A DNA stretch of 64,000 bases from the NCBI RefSeq assembly GCF_039536765.1, contig NZ_BAAAZF010000001.1, positions 434,001 to 498,000 of the forward strand, read 5' to 3'. Under the pieces are notes generated by a model, which searched no databases, was not told where the DNA came from, and worked only from the letters and a program-made list of their open reading frames with translations. How positions within the stretch are numbered: position 1 is the stretch's first letter; each line of letters starts with the position of its first letter. Source of the stretch: Parerythrobacter jejuensis (GTDB taxonomy: Bacteria; Pseudomonadota; Alphaproteobacteria; Sphingomonadales; Sphingomonadaceae). Below, in pieces: positions 38,695 to 46,932 of this stretch. The position numbers and the translations under genes were made by a program.

Positions 38695-39690
38695 TCACAC
38701 GTTGTGAACGTCGTTCACCCATGGCCCGTAAGGGGAGTTCCCCAGCCAAGCGACCTGGGTCTTGGCAGTCACGTCGTTGATCGCGATCTGCGGCTTCGTG
38801 CCGGGATGAACCGGCTTACGCAGCGGGCGGGTGCCCGGCGGCATGGCGATGATCCGGGCAATGGCCTTGGGCACATCCATCGGATCGGTCGACCCGCCTC
38901 CGCCGGTGCGCTTGCCCAGGGGCTCGACCATGGCCGGATAGCCGGATGTGTGGGTGTCATCCTCACGCTCGAGCAATTCCAGCGCGAGCGTATTGGCATT
39001 CTTCCAGATCATCGTCGGATAGCCGCCCGGCTCGATTATCGTCACATCCACGCCGTGGGGCACCAGCTCGTATGCCATTTGCTCACTGAGGGCTTCCAAC
39101 GCAAACTTGGTGCCGGAATACTGGCCAAAACCCGGGGCGATGACCCGACCCAGTTGCGACGTGACATTGAATATCTGGCCCGACTTCGCCGCGCGCATCT
39201 TAGGTAGCACGGCCCGCGCCATCCGATGCGGGCCAAAGACATTGGTATCAAACACCAATTGCGTGGCAGTCATGTCATGGATCTCGACGGGCCCGCCGAT
39301 TGATACACCTGCATTGTTGACCAACACGTCCAGCGCGCCGCCGGCAATGCGCTCTGCCTCGGCCACGCCAGCAACAACCTGCGCGTCATCCAGCACGTCG
39401 ATTTCCAGGACATGCAGATCAAGGTTGTCGGCGGCGGCCAGTGCGGTCAGCTCAGTGGCTTCGGTGCGGGGCAGGTTCCGCATCGAGGCAAAGACCTTTG
39501 CCCCCTTGCGCGCAAAGTCTTCTGCCATCAGTCGCCCAAAGCCTGTCGAACAGCCCGTTATCAGGATCGACTTGCCTGACAGGTCCGCAGCAGCTTCCAC
39601 CTGGTCATCCTGGGCGAGGGCGGCAGTGGCCGCCATCGCGCCGGTCGCGGCAGCGCTGCCAAGAAGAGTGCGGCGTGTGAGTTGGGTCAT
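38695..39690 (-). CDS. Short-chain dehydrogenase/reductase with a Tat signal
   Basis: 331 residues from ATG 39690. The N-terminus MTQLTRRTLLGSAAATGAMA carries a twin-arginine motif followed by a hydrophobic run and ALAQ, a Tat export signal. The SDR fold follows: TGCSTGFG cofactor loop, NNAGVS, and the catalytic YSGTK. Tail sequences after residue 280 are unusual, with RPLRKPVHPGTKPQIAIND. Substrate is unknown. An exported nicotinamide enzyme must fold with its cofactor before export. The ATG overlaps the stop of the P-loop kinase gene (ATGA), so the start is well supported. Confidence 0.85.
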   Translation of the reverse strand: MTQLTRRTLLGSAAATGAMAATAALAQDDQVEAAADLSGKSILITGCSTGFGRLMAEDFARKGAKVFASMRNLPRTEATELTALAAADNLDLHVLEIDVLDDAQVVAGVAEAERIAGGALDVLVNNAGVSIGGPVEIHDMTATQLVFDTNVFGPHRMARAVLPKMRAAKSGQIFNVTSQLGRVIAPGFGQYSGTKFALEALSEQMAYELVPHGVDVTIIEPGGYPTMIWKNANTLALELLEREDDTHTSGYPAMVEPLGKRTGGGGSTDPMDVPKAIARIIAMPPGTRPLRKPVHPGTKPQIAINDVTAKTQVAWLGNSPYGPWVNDVHNV

Positions 39691-40196
39691 GTCTCGTTCT
39701 CCAGTTTGCCAAGCCAACGCTCCAGCTCTGTAGGGTTTCCGAAGCGGAGTACTTTTGTCTCATGGCCTTGCAACAAGGCTTCTGTTCTGACGCGCGGCCC
39801 GGTGTTCCAATTGAAGATATAGCGGAAGAACTCGTAGTCAAAACGCTCAGGGCAACCCTCGGTCATATCGGGCCGCGAGCGCCCCCGATATTCGAATACG
39901 CGCCGGGCGGCACGCCACAGGCATAGCAGCGTGGGGTAGTCCAGATAAATCACCGCATCAGCCCGCGCGAGCCGCGCTTCCATCGTGCTGCCGTAATTGC
40001 CATCGATCAACCAGCGATCCGCGGCGAGAATAGGTGCAAGTGCCGCACGCAGCTCGTCCTGACTGCCTTCGATCCAACCGGCTTCCCAATGCAGGCGATC
40101 AAGATGGTGGAGCGGCAATTCCAGCAATTTTGCCAGACGCCGCGACACGGTGGATTTTCCGGCACCGCATGGACCGATGACCATCACGCGCTCCAA
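39687..40196 (-). CDS. P-loop nucleoside/adenylate-kinase-like protein (FlaR-like)
   Basis: 169 residues. Walker A is GPCGAGKST at residues 8-16, then LPLHHLDRLHWEAGW and the Walker B-like DAVIYLDYPTLLCLWRAARR with an arginine-rich lid. This is the pattern of the AAA/'DNA topology modulation protein FlaR' family, which are small kinases of unclear substrate. It lies 6 bases after pth and overlaps the SDR gene by 4 bases. The function is not assigned beyond ATP-dependent phosphotransfer. Confidence 0.8.
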   Translation of the reverse strand: MERVMVIGPCGAGKSTVSRRLAKLLELPLHHLDRLHWEAGWIEGSQDELRAALAPILAADRWLIDGNYGSTMEARLARADAVIYLDYPTLLCLWRAARRVFEYRGRSRPDMTEGCPERFDYEFFRYIFNWNTGPRVRTEALLQGHETKVLRFGNPTELERWLGKLENET

Positions 40197-40202
40197 GGCG
40201 GA

Positions 40203-40772
40203 TCAATCCTGCTGCCGCAATGCGATTTCACTCATGAAACGCGGATCATTGCCATCCGCTAGCCATTGCGCTTCTGCCCCAATGGCGCCCAGCATCTGGA
40301 TCAGATCGTCTTGTTCGGCCTTGGTGTAATTGCCCAGCACATGCCCATGGACACGGTCCTTGTGGCCCGGGTGCCCGATACCAATTCGGACGCGGCGGAA
40401 ATCGGGGCCAAGGTGGCTGTCAATCGAGCGCAGGCCATTGTGGCCGGCATGGCCGCCGCCCTGCTTTACCTTCACCTTGAACGGGGCGAGGTCCAGCTCG
40501 TCATGGAACACGGTCAACGCGGATAGATCGAGTTTGTAGAAGCGCATCGCTTCCCCCACGCTCCGTCCACTTTCGTTCATGAAGGTCGCAGGCTTCAGCA
40601 GAATTACCTTTTCGGTTCCGATGCGCCCTTCCTGGACCCAGCCCTGGAACTTCTTTTGCACCGGCCCGAAGCCATGCATCTCAGCAATCACATCACACGC
40701 CATGAAGCCGACATTGTGCCGGTGCATCACATAACGCGGTCCAGGATTTCCGAGGCCAGCCCAAATCTGCAT
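40203..40772 (-). CDS. pth: Peptidyl-tRNA hydrolase
   Basis: Pth frees tRNA from peptidyl-tRNA that drops off ribosomes and is essential. 189 residues with the opening GLGNPGPRY, the catalytic His in HRHNVGF, KPATFMNESG and the conserved HDELDLAPFKVKVKQGGGHAGHNGL. The gene lies downstream of rplY, with a terminator-like hairpin between them (40803-40832), so it may be partly attenuated or have its own promoter. The P-loop kinase gene follows after 6 bases. Confidence 0.98.
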   Translation of the reverse strand: MQIWAGLGNPGPRYVMHRHNVGFMACDVIAEMHGFGPVQKKFQGWVQEGRIGTEKVILLKPATFMNESGRSVGEAMRFYKLDLSALTVFHDELDLAPFKVKVKQGGGHAGHNGLRSIDSHLGPDFRRVRIGIGHPGHKDRVHGHVLGNYTKAEQDDLIQMLGAIGAEAQWLADGNDPRFMSEIALRQQD

Positions 40773-40802
40773 CGCGGTTCCCTAGCGATCCCGTTGCCAA
40801 AA

Positions 40803-40832
40803 GCAAAACGCCGGCCCATTTCTGAGCCGGCG
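40803..40832 (-). terminator. Terminator-like hairpin after rplY
   Basis: CGCCGGC (40809-40815) pairs with GCCGGCG (40826-40832) around a 10-base loop. On the minus strand the stem runs into TTTTGCTTTT. It stands 32 bases beyond the rplY stop and 30 bases before the pth start. Confidence 0.7.
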
Positions 40833-40864
40833 CCTTGGTGATAGGTTGAAAGTGAAGCGAGGAC

Positions 40865-41548
40865 TTACTCGTCGCCGCCTTCTTCGCCTGCGTCGTCATC
40901 GCCGCTCTGAGCGGTGGCTTCGACTTCATCTGCTGCGACTTCTTCCTCGTCTTCGCCATCAGCGCCTTCGGCCTTCTTGAGGGCGGACGGAGCCACAACT
41001 GTTGCGATGGTGAAGTCACGATCGGTAATCGCGCTCTCGCTGCCTTCGGGCAGGGTGAGCTCGCTGATGTGGATCGAATCGCCAACTTCCTTGCCGGTGA
41101 CGTCGATTTCGATCTCGCTCGGGATCTTGTCGTTTTCGCAGACCAGTTCCAGCTCGTGCCGGACCACGTTGAGAACGCCGCCCTTCTTGAGGCCGGGAGA
41201 ATCTTCTTCGTTGGTGAAGACAACCGGTACGCTCACGTCGATCTTGCCACCCTTTGCCAGGCGCAGGAAATCGGCGTGGGTCGGGCGGTCAGTGACCGGG
41301 TGAAGAGCAACGTCTTTGGGAAGCGTCCGCACCTTTTTCCCGTCGATTTCAATCTCGACGATGGAGTTCATGAAGTGGCCGGTCATCAGCTGGCGCACCA
41401 GCTCCTTGGCCTCGACATGGATCGGGGTGGGTTCTTCTTTGCCGCCATAAATCACAGCGGGGACCCGGCCTTCGCGACGCAGTGCACGGGAGGCTCCCTT
41501 GCCTGCCCGTTCGCGCGTCTCGGCCGGTAGGGTCAGAGCGTCGCTCAT
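40865..41548 (-). CDS. rplY: 50S ribosomal protein L25/general stress protein Ctc
   Basis: 227 residues, the long two-domain form. The N-terminal 5S rRNA-binding domain begins [21 protein letters not shown] and contains [12 protein letters not shown]. The TL5/Ctc C-terminal beta domain follows ([20 protein letters not shown]). The last 35 residues are nearly all acidic or small ([20 protein letters not shown]), a common alphaproteobacterial tail. L25 binds 5S rRNA in the large subunit. It is the first gene of the rplY-pth-ychF group, and a terminator-like hairpin follows it. Confidence 0.96.
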   Translation of the reverse strand: MSDALTLPAETRERAGKGASRALRREGRVPAVIYGGKEEPTPIHVEAKELVRQLMTGHFMNSIVEIEIDGKKVRTLPKDVALHPVTDRPTHADFLRLAKGGKIDVSVPVVFTNEEDSPGLKKGGVLNVVRHELELVCENDKIPSEIEIDVTGKEVGDSIHISELTLPEGSESAITDRDFTIATVVAPSALKKAEGADGEDEEEVAADEVEATAQSGDDDAGEEGGDE

Positions 41549-41664
41549 GTCACGTACCTTTCAAAATGCTATATTGATCATATCGGATCCGCCACGCCTC
41601 CAGGGATGACCATGACGTCCGAAGGGCGCGCAACTAGAGGCAAAGCGCCCAGGTTGCAAGCGAT

Positions 41665-42549
41665 TTACCGGAGGCGGGTGAGGGTATAGCCCTGCGCTTC
41701 CAGCAGGGTCACCAGCCCGTCCTGTCCCACAAGATGCGCGGCACCTACTGCCACCAATGGACGTGGGATGCTTTCGAACATGGGGATGATGCGGTCAATC
41801 CAGTCTGTGTTCCGGTCTACCAGCAAAGCGCTATAGATGTCCGGGTCCGCCAGAATACCCCGGCGCGTTTCGGCAGCAAGCTGCTCTTCATCACCGGCCA
41901 GCCACAGATCGACGGGCGTGATTTGCCCTGCAGACTGGTTTTCGACCTCCTCCAGTACGGAGGAAAGCATCGCCCGCTGATCTTGCTCGGCGAGGCCATC
42001 GAAGATCGCGAATTGCTTCGCAGCGCCCTCGAGCTCGACAATCTCGCGACCGGAGAAGTCACGGATTAAAGCCTTGTCGACGCCATTGGCACTGTCGGCA
42101 TCCCCGCGCGAGACTTGCGCCAGGATCAGCGCGGCAGCCCAGCTTTCGATGCTGCGGAAATCACGCGCGCTGTAAGGCGTCTTTTCGACCAGTTCCGCCA
42201 CTTCATCGCGCAGGCTGGGACGGACCCGTTCTGCCAAAGCGGGTAATCCAGGCGTCCGCGCCGCCGTAGCAAATTGACGCGAAATCGCCGCCCCGTCTTC
42301 CAGGGCGGCGACTTCTACGACCAGCAAGTCGGCATCGGCGATGGCTGTTTCGATCGGAGTGCTTCGCCAACGCACACCGCCAGGCAATGCGTGGATCGTA
42401 CCGTAGAGCCATCCCTCCACTTCACCATCCGCCGACGCAACTTCCCACAACAGAGGCGGGGGTGCAGACGCTTCAGAGTCTTCAGGCGTATCCCCGCAGG
42501 CCGACAGCGCCAGCGCTGCCAGACCTGCAAAGAGAAACCGCCCGATCAC
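41665..42549 (-). CDS. TraB/GumN family lipoprotein
   Basis: 294 residues. MIGRFLFAGLAALALSACG is a lipoprotein signal with lipobox LSAC, so the mature protein is lipid-anchored in the periplasm. The family marks are GTIHALPGGVRW near the N-terminus and the C-terminal VAVGAAHLVGQDGL, which resemble the metal-binding GxxH motifs of Tiki/TraB hydrolases. It is the second of two tandem TraB/GumN genes, and its ATG overlaps the stop of the first (ATGA). The substrate is unknown; a metalloprotease role is inferred from distant relatives. Confidence 0.85.
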   Translation of the reverse strand: MIGRFLFAGLAALALSACGDTPEDSEASAPPPLLWEVASADGEVEGWLYGTIHALPGGVRWRSTPIETAIADADLLVVEVAALEDGAAISRQFATAARTPGLPALAERVRPSLRDEVAELVEKTPYSARDFRSIESWAAALILAQVSRGDADSANGVDKALIRDFSGREIVELEGAAKQFAIFDGLAEQDQRAMLSSVLEEVENQSAGQITPVDLWLAGDEEQLAAETRRGILADPDIYSALLVDRNTDWIDRIIPMFESIPRPLVAVGAAHLVGQDGLVTLLEAQGYTLTRLR

Positions 42550-43487
42550 TGGACCCGCGTGATCGTGAAGCCGCGTGCTTCGAGCAAGTCCTGCACGCTC
42601 TTTTCGCCAGCCAGATGGCCTGCACCGACAGCGATGAAGACCGTGCCAGGCTGGTCCATGCGATCATCGATCCACACGGCCCAGTTGGCATTGCGGTCAT
42701 AGAGCAGGGCCTCCATCAAAGCGGGGCTCTCTTCCATGCCGGTGTTCATCATTTCAGCGAGGGCGTCGGCATCACCTTCAATCCACTCGGCGACCATCTT
42801 GTCGATCATCGGCTTGAGATCGTCGATCCCTTCGGCAGCTTCGATCAGATATTTGACCTGGGCTTCCTGCGGCAGGCTGTCGAACACGCCCATCTGGAAT
42901 TCGATGGTTTCCAATGCGGCACGCTGCAGGCCTTCTTCGGCTTCTGCTTCCAGCACCTTTTCGACGCCCTCTTCAGGCGAATAGCCTTCTTTCATCAAAG
43001 GCAGGATCGAGAGGTTGATGGCACCGAACCACGGTTCGAAGCGATCAAACGCGCCGACTGGCATGCCAAGCTTGGTCATTGCGGTCTCATAGGTCGTTTT
43101 CTGCTCTTCCGACATCAGGCTGCGAACGGTTGTCCCGGCCGGCAACATGCCTTTCTCCATGATGATCTGCTGGGTTTTTGCACCCAGATCAGGTGTCATC
43201 AGGATTTCGGTGACGAGGACGTCCGAACTGTCGAGCGCCTTGTCGATGGTCGGGCTGAGCCAATTCGTGTCCTTGGGCAGAACGTGGATCGTGCCGAAGA
43301 GGTAGATTGTCGTATCTTCATCGGCCAGCTTCCAAAGCGCCGGACCGCCCATTTCGACATCGGCAGCAGGCGCCGTTGCAGAGGCGACCGGTGTCGGCGT
43401 GGACTGTTCCTGCGCATGCGCGCCGGTCGAGAAGAGCAGCGCGATGCCCGAGGCAGCGGCAGCAAGAGTGTTTTTGAAATGGGTCAT
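42546..43487 (-). CDS. TraB/GumN family exported protein
   Basis: 313 residues. MTHFKNTLAAAASGIALLFSTGAHAQE is a signal peptide with cleavage at AHA-QE, so this copy is soluble or periplasmic, unlike its lipoprotein neighbour. It has YLFGTIHVLPKDTNW and the late FIAVGAGHLAGEKSV, the two family motifs. The segment GDADALAEMMNTGMEESPALMEALLYDRN is typical of the C-terminal half. AGGACCT precedes the ATG. The tandem arrangement with the next gene suggests an old duplication. Confidence 0.87.
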   Translation of the reverse strand: MTHFKNTLAAAASGIALLFSTGAHAQEQSTPTPVASATAPAADVEMGGPALWKLADEDTTIYLFGTIHVLPKDTNWLSPTIDKALDSSDVLVTEILMTPDLGAKTQQIIMEKGMLPAGTTVRSLMSEEQKTTYETAMTKLGMPVGAFDRFEPWFGAINLSILPLMKEGYSPEEGVEKVLEAEAEEGLQRAALETIEFQMGVFDSLPQEAQVKYLIEAAEGIDDLKPMIDKMVAEWIEGDADALAEMMNTGMEESPALMEALLYDRNANWAVWIDDRMDQPGTVFIAVGAGHLAGEKSVQDLLEARGFTITRVQ

Positions 43488-43547
43488 GGGAGGTCCTTTC
43501 GGGGGTGGGGATTACAGTGTGATGAATAGATGGTGGATTGGCACGGA

Positions 43548-43973
43548 TTAGCGCCAACCGAGTTTGCGGAAGCCATATGCAACGAAGGTACCCAGTATCA
43601 TCGCCAGCATGACTGCGACGGCAGTGGGATAAGTGGTCAGGCCGAGTTCGCCGAGGAAATACCATCCCAGGAACACCGTGAGAGCAATGTACTGACCAAT
43701 CAAATGTGCCCACAGATTGTCCATCAAATCGAGCTCGTCGATACGTTTGAAGAAGTCCCAGGTGAACCAGGCCAGCGCAATCAGTGTGATCAAGCCAACG
43801 CCGATGGGTACGAGCAAAGGAACGTCGCCTTTGCCAAATGCGGCGCCGAAATAGCCGCCGAAGAAGCCAAGAACAGCAAAGGCAGCAAAAGCTAAGGCGA
43901 GATATTTCCAGAATGCGCGCCTGCGTTCCTTCAATCGCGATTCGCCGGAATTGATCGTTTCAAACTCCGTCAT
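43548..43973 (-). CDS. Small multi-pass membrane protein, third gene of the HTH cassette
   Basis: 141 residues with four probable membrane segments (LALAFAAFAVLGFFGGYFG; VPLLVPIGVGLITLIALAW; IGQYIALTVFLGWYFLG; AVAVMLAMILGTFVAYGF). A charged N-terminus has RLKERRRAFWKYL. No family is recognised. Its start overlaps the HTH gene by 14 bases, so the two are co-transcribed and probably co-translated. It lies 60 bases beyond the start of the TraB/GumN operon, same strand. Confidence 0.75.
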   Translation of the reverse strand: MTEFETINSGESRLKERRRAFWKYLALAFAAFAVLGFFGGYFGAAFGKGDVPLLVPIGVGLITLIALAWFTWDFFKRIDELDLMDNLWAHLIGQYIALTVFLGWYFLGELGLTTYPTAVAVMLAMILGTFVAYGFRKLGWR

Positions 43974-44154
43974 CGAATATCTCCTCTATTGGCATTGAGA
44001 ACAATCGCGCGATGCGAAAGGCCAGGGGCAAGGACGGGTCATGCTTGCCGGTCTCGATTGCATTCACGGCTTGCCGCGATACCTCGAGCCTCCCGGCAAG
44101 CTCCGCCTGGCTCCAGTCGCGTTCCGCGCGCAGAACTTTGAGGCGATTGTTCAC
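43960..44154 (-). CDS. Short XRE-family HTH transcriptional regulator
   Basis: 64 residues, essentially a single Cro/C1-type DNA-binding domain. Residues 1-55 show LKVLRAERDWSQAELAGRLEVSRQAVNAIE, with the recognition helix at VSRQAVNAIETGKHDPS, then PLAFRIARLFSMPIEEIF. Such 60-70 residue regulators often sit next to small membrane proteins and repress their own operon. The ATG overlaps the stop of the upstream membrane-protein gene (ATGA) and its end overlaps the downstream one by 14 bases. The palindromes at 44639-44696 are its likely operator. Confidence 0.9.
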   Translation of the reverse strand: MNNRLKVLRAERDWSQAELAGRLEVSRQAVNAIETGKHDPSLPLAFRIARLFSMPIEEIFDDGV

Positions 44155-44609
44155 GACCGGGTGTCCTGTCTGTCACGTAGCCATGCGAACCCAAAACCCA
44201 AGTGAAATGCCAGTGACAAAACAATTGTCGCGGTTACACTGCTCCCGAGAGCCAATGTAACAGATGACGCCTTGTTCTGGCTCTCTCCGCTTGCGAGCCA
44301 GAAGCCGAGGTTGTTGGCGACGTCGCCTGTCGCAAGCAAGAACAGGGCCATCAGATAAATCCCTAGCACTGCGCTCATCCAGCGAAATCCGACCAAAGTC
44401 AGACTGTAAAGGTATTCGTCAGCGTTCCGGCTGAAGGCTATGCTGAGGGGCCCGCCGGCCATGGCTCCGTAGGCCATTGCGATCAACATATTGTCCAATC
44501 CGAGAAACTGGTTCGCAGCGGAGATCAGGCTCCCGAAAAGACCGATCCACATCGCCTTGTAGTGAAAATGCCGGTCGCTTTCCGTGGGCATATTGGGTTC
44601 GTAGGGCAT
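44151..44609 (-). CDS. Membrane protein, first gene of the HTH cassette
   Basis: 152 residues with about four membrane segments (MWIGLFGSLISAANQFLGL; FRWMSAVLGIYLMALFLLAT; SSVTLALGSSVTATIVLSLAF). A short hydrophilic N-terminus (PYEPNMPTESDRHFHYK) precedes them. No family is recognised. GGAG lies 5 bases before ATG 44609. It overlaps the HTH regulator by 4 bases. Its promoter region holds TTGACA within nested inverted repeats, so it is probably controlled by the HTH protein. Confidence 0.75.
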   Translation of the reverse strand: MPYEPNMPTESDRHFHYKAMWIGLFGSLISAANQFLGLDNMLIAMAYGAMAGGPLSIAFSRNADEYLYSLTLVGFRWMSAVLGIYLMALFLLATGDVANNLGFWLASGESQNKASSVTLALGSSVTATIVLSLAFHLGFGFAWLRDRQDTRS

Positions 44610-44638
44610 ATCGTCTCCGTCAGGTCAGCGCGACAATG

Positions 44639-44696
44639 TGTCAGGTACACGCGACGTATTGTCGTGATTCGCTGACTATGTCAATACTACCTGACA
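44639..44696. promoter_or_regulatory. Promoter and nested palindromic operator of the HTH cassette
   Basis: Outer arms TGTCAGGTA (44639-44647) and TACCTGACA (44688-44696) are a perfect 9-bp inverted repeat. Inside them GTATTG (44656-44661) and CAATAC (44682-44687) form a second one. On the minus strand a perfect -35 TTGACA (44684-44679) lies inside the right half, with a weak -10 AATACG (44660-44655) 18 bases on. The layout fits an autoregulated promoter. Confidence 0.6.
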
Positions 44697-44778
44697 TTTT
44701 GTTGGGATAAGCTGACATTCGTCCTCAGTGGCGCAGGCGCTAGCGCTCTGCTAACCAGCCCCCAGAGGAGACCCTGCC

Positions 44779-46878
44779 ATGACCACCATACACCACCGCA
44801 CCTGCCACATTTGCGAAGCCAATTGCGGAGTGCTGGTGGAAATGGATGGCCGCGAGGTCGTATCGATCAAGGGTAATCCGGATCATGTGCTGAGCCGGGG
44901 CCATATCTGCCCCAAGGCAACGGCAATTGCCGACCTGCAGGATGATCCCGACCGGTTGCGGCGCCCGATGAAACGCACCGCTGAGGGCTGGCAGGAACTG
45001 GATTGGGACACGGCATTCCGCGAAATCGCGGCCAAGGTCGCAGAACTCGAAGGCCAGCAGGCCCGCTCTGCGTTTTATCGCGGGAACCCCGGCGCGCATG
45101 ATTATGCATTGTCGACCCAGTCTGGATATCTACAGCGTGCAGTTGGCGCGCGTGGCACTTTCTCTGCATCCACGCTCGACCAGATCCCGCATCACTACGC
45201 GCAGTTCCAGATGTACGGCCATGTCAGCCTTGCAGCGGTACCGGATATAGACCGGTCACAACTGATCGTGATTGTTGGCGGCAACCCCGTTGCGTCCAAT
45301 GGCAGCCTGTGGACCGTTCCCGATTTCCGCAAGCGCGTGAAGGAGATGCAGGCACGCGGAGGCAGGTTGGTCGTGGTCGATCCGCGCAAAACCGAAACTG
45401 CCAGGATTGCCGATGCCTGGCACCCCGTCCGCCCGGGCACCGATACGGCACTTTTTATCGGCATCCTGCAATGTGTGTTGGCACAAGGCGACACTTTGCG
45501 TCCCGGCCTTGCCGAACTGGTCGACGGGAGCTGGGCGAAGGTCAAGCCGATGGTCGATACATTCGATCTGGACGACCTGGCGCAGCATTGCGGAATGCCT
45601 GCCGATACCATCCGCGCTCTCGCCGCAGAATTGGCCAGTGGAAAGTCCTCAGCGATTTATGGTCGCATGGGTGTGTCTGTTTGTGAATTCGGCGCCGTCA
45701 ACCAATGGCTGATCCAGCTGATCAATCTGGCAACTGGCAATCTGGACCGGGAAGGGGGCACCATGTTCCCTCAGCCACTGCTCGATCTGGTTGGCCAGGT
45801 CGGCCGCGGCAGCCTGCGAACGGTCGAGACGGCGCGCGGAACGCTGCCTTCGGTGATGAGCGAAATCCCTACCGTGGCATTCGCCGATGAGCTAACCCGC
45901 GATGACGAACAGCGCATCCGCACCCTGTTCGTGATTGCCGGTAATCCGGTGCTGTCGGCACCCGATGGCCGCCGGACGGAAGACGCGCTGGCGGGGCTCG
46001 ATCTGATGGTCAGCATGGATATGCACATCACCGAGACGAGCCGTCATGCGCATTACATCCTGCCGCCGTGCGGACCGCTGGAGAAAGATCATTTCACTTT
46101 CTTCTTCGGCCCGCTCGCGGTGCGCGATTTTGGGGCCTATTCGCCAGCAACGCTGGAAATGGAGGAGGGCGCGAAAGCAGACTGGGAAATCGCCAGCGAG
46201 CTCGCCCAGGCTATCCTGTCTGCCAAAGGCAAGCAGGTGCCCAACCTGCCGACCCCGCGTGAACAGCTCGATGCCATGCTGCAGGCATCACCCGCTGGCA
46301 TGACCCTGGCCGAGGTGGAGGCACAACCCAACGGAGTCGATCTTGGCCCGCTTAAGCCTTGCCTTGCCGAGCGCTTGCTGACCGAAGATAAGAAAATCCA
46401 CGCCGCGCCGGATCCCCTGCTGGAGGATTGCGCGCGCTTTGCCGAAACACTGGATACAACGCCGGCTGGATCACTCAGTCTTATTGGCCGCCGCCATGTC
46501 CGCTCCAACAATAGCTGGCTGCACAATTCGAAACGGCTGGTGAAGGGTCCGGATCGCTGCACCCTGATGATCCATCCGATAGACGCGAAAGAACGCGGCT
46601 TGCAAGATGGCGATCTGGCGAGCGTGGTCAGCCGGATCGGCGCCGTGGAAATCGCGATCGAGATCACAGAGGACATTATGCCGGGCGTCGTCTCCATTCC
46701 GCACGGATGGGGCCACCATCGCGAAGGCGTCAGCTGGCAGACGGCCGCCGATCATGCAGGCGTGTCGCTCAACGATCTCACCGACCCGGAACGCTTTGAT
46801 CGGCTGACGGGCAATGCCGTGCTCAACGGAACACCGGTAACGGTTGAACCGGCACAGGAAATTGTCGCTGCAGAGTGA
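44779..46878 (+). CDS. Molybdopterin-dependent oxidoreductase with one [4Fe-4S] cluster
   Basis: 699 residues of the DMSO reductase/formate dehydrogenase superfamily. The N-terminal cluster ligands are C9, C12, C16 and C44 (CHICEANC, then GHICPKA). Molybdopterin-binding stretches include VIVGGNPVASNGSLW, VVDPRKTETARIADAW and FVIAGNPVLSAPDGR, and the C-terminal domain shows GRRHVRSNNSWLHN. The position where a Cys or selenocysteine normally binds Mo reads FSASTLDQIPH, so it is not a classical formate dehydrogenase. There is no Tat signal, so it is cytoplasmic. Substrate is unknown. AGAGGAG precedes the ATG. Confidence 0.88.
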   Translation: MTTIHHRTCHICEANCGVLVEMDGREVVSIKGNPDHVLSRGHICPKATAIADLQDDPDRLRRPMKRTAEGWQELDWDTAFREIAAKVAELEGQQARSAFYRGNPGAHDYALSTQSGYLQRAVGARGTFSASTLDQIPHHYAQFQMYGHVSLAAVPDIDRSQLIVIVGGNPVASNGSLWTVPDFRKRVKEMQARGGRLVVVDPRKTETARIADAWHPVRPGTDTALFIGILQCVLAQGDTLRPGLAELVDGSWAKVKPMVDTFDLDDLAQHCGMPADTIRALAAELASGKSSAIYGRMGVSVCEFGAVNQWLIQLINLATGNLDREGGTMFPQPLLDLVGQVGRGSLRTVETARGTLPSVMSEIPTVAFADELTRDDEQRIRTLFVIAGNPVLSAPDGRRTEDALAGLDLMVSMDMHITETSRHAHYILPPCGPLEKDHFTFFFGPLAVRDFGAYSPATLEMEEGAKADWEIASELAQAILSAKGKQVPNLPTPREQLDAMLQASPAGMTLAEVEAQPNGVDLGPLKPCLAERLLTEDKKIHAAPDPLLEDCARFAETLDTTPAGSLSLIGRRHVRSNNSWLHNSKRLVKGPDRCTLMIHPIDAKERGLQDGDLASVVSRIGAVEIAIEITEDIMPGVVSIPHGWGHHREGVSWQTAADHAGVSLNDLTDPERFDRLTGNAVLNGTPVTVEPAQEIVAAE

Positions 46879-46932
46879 ATATGCTGCCCATAATGCTGCA
46901 ACGCGGCATTGACGGGTTTTGCCCTGCGCGCC

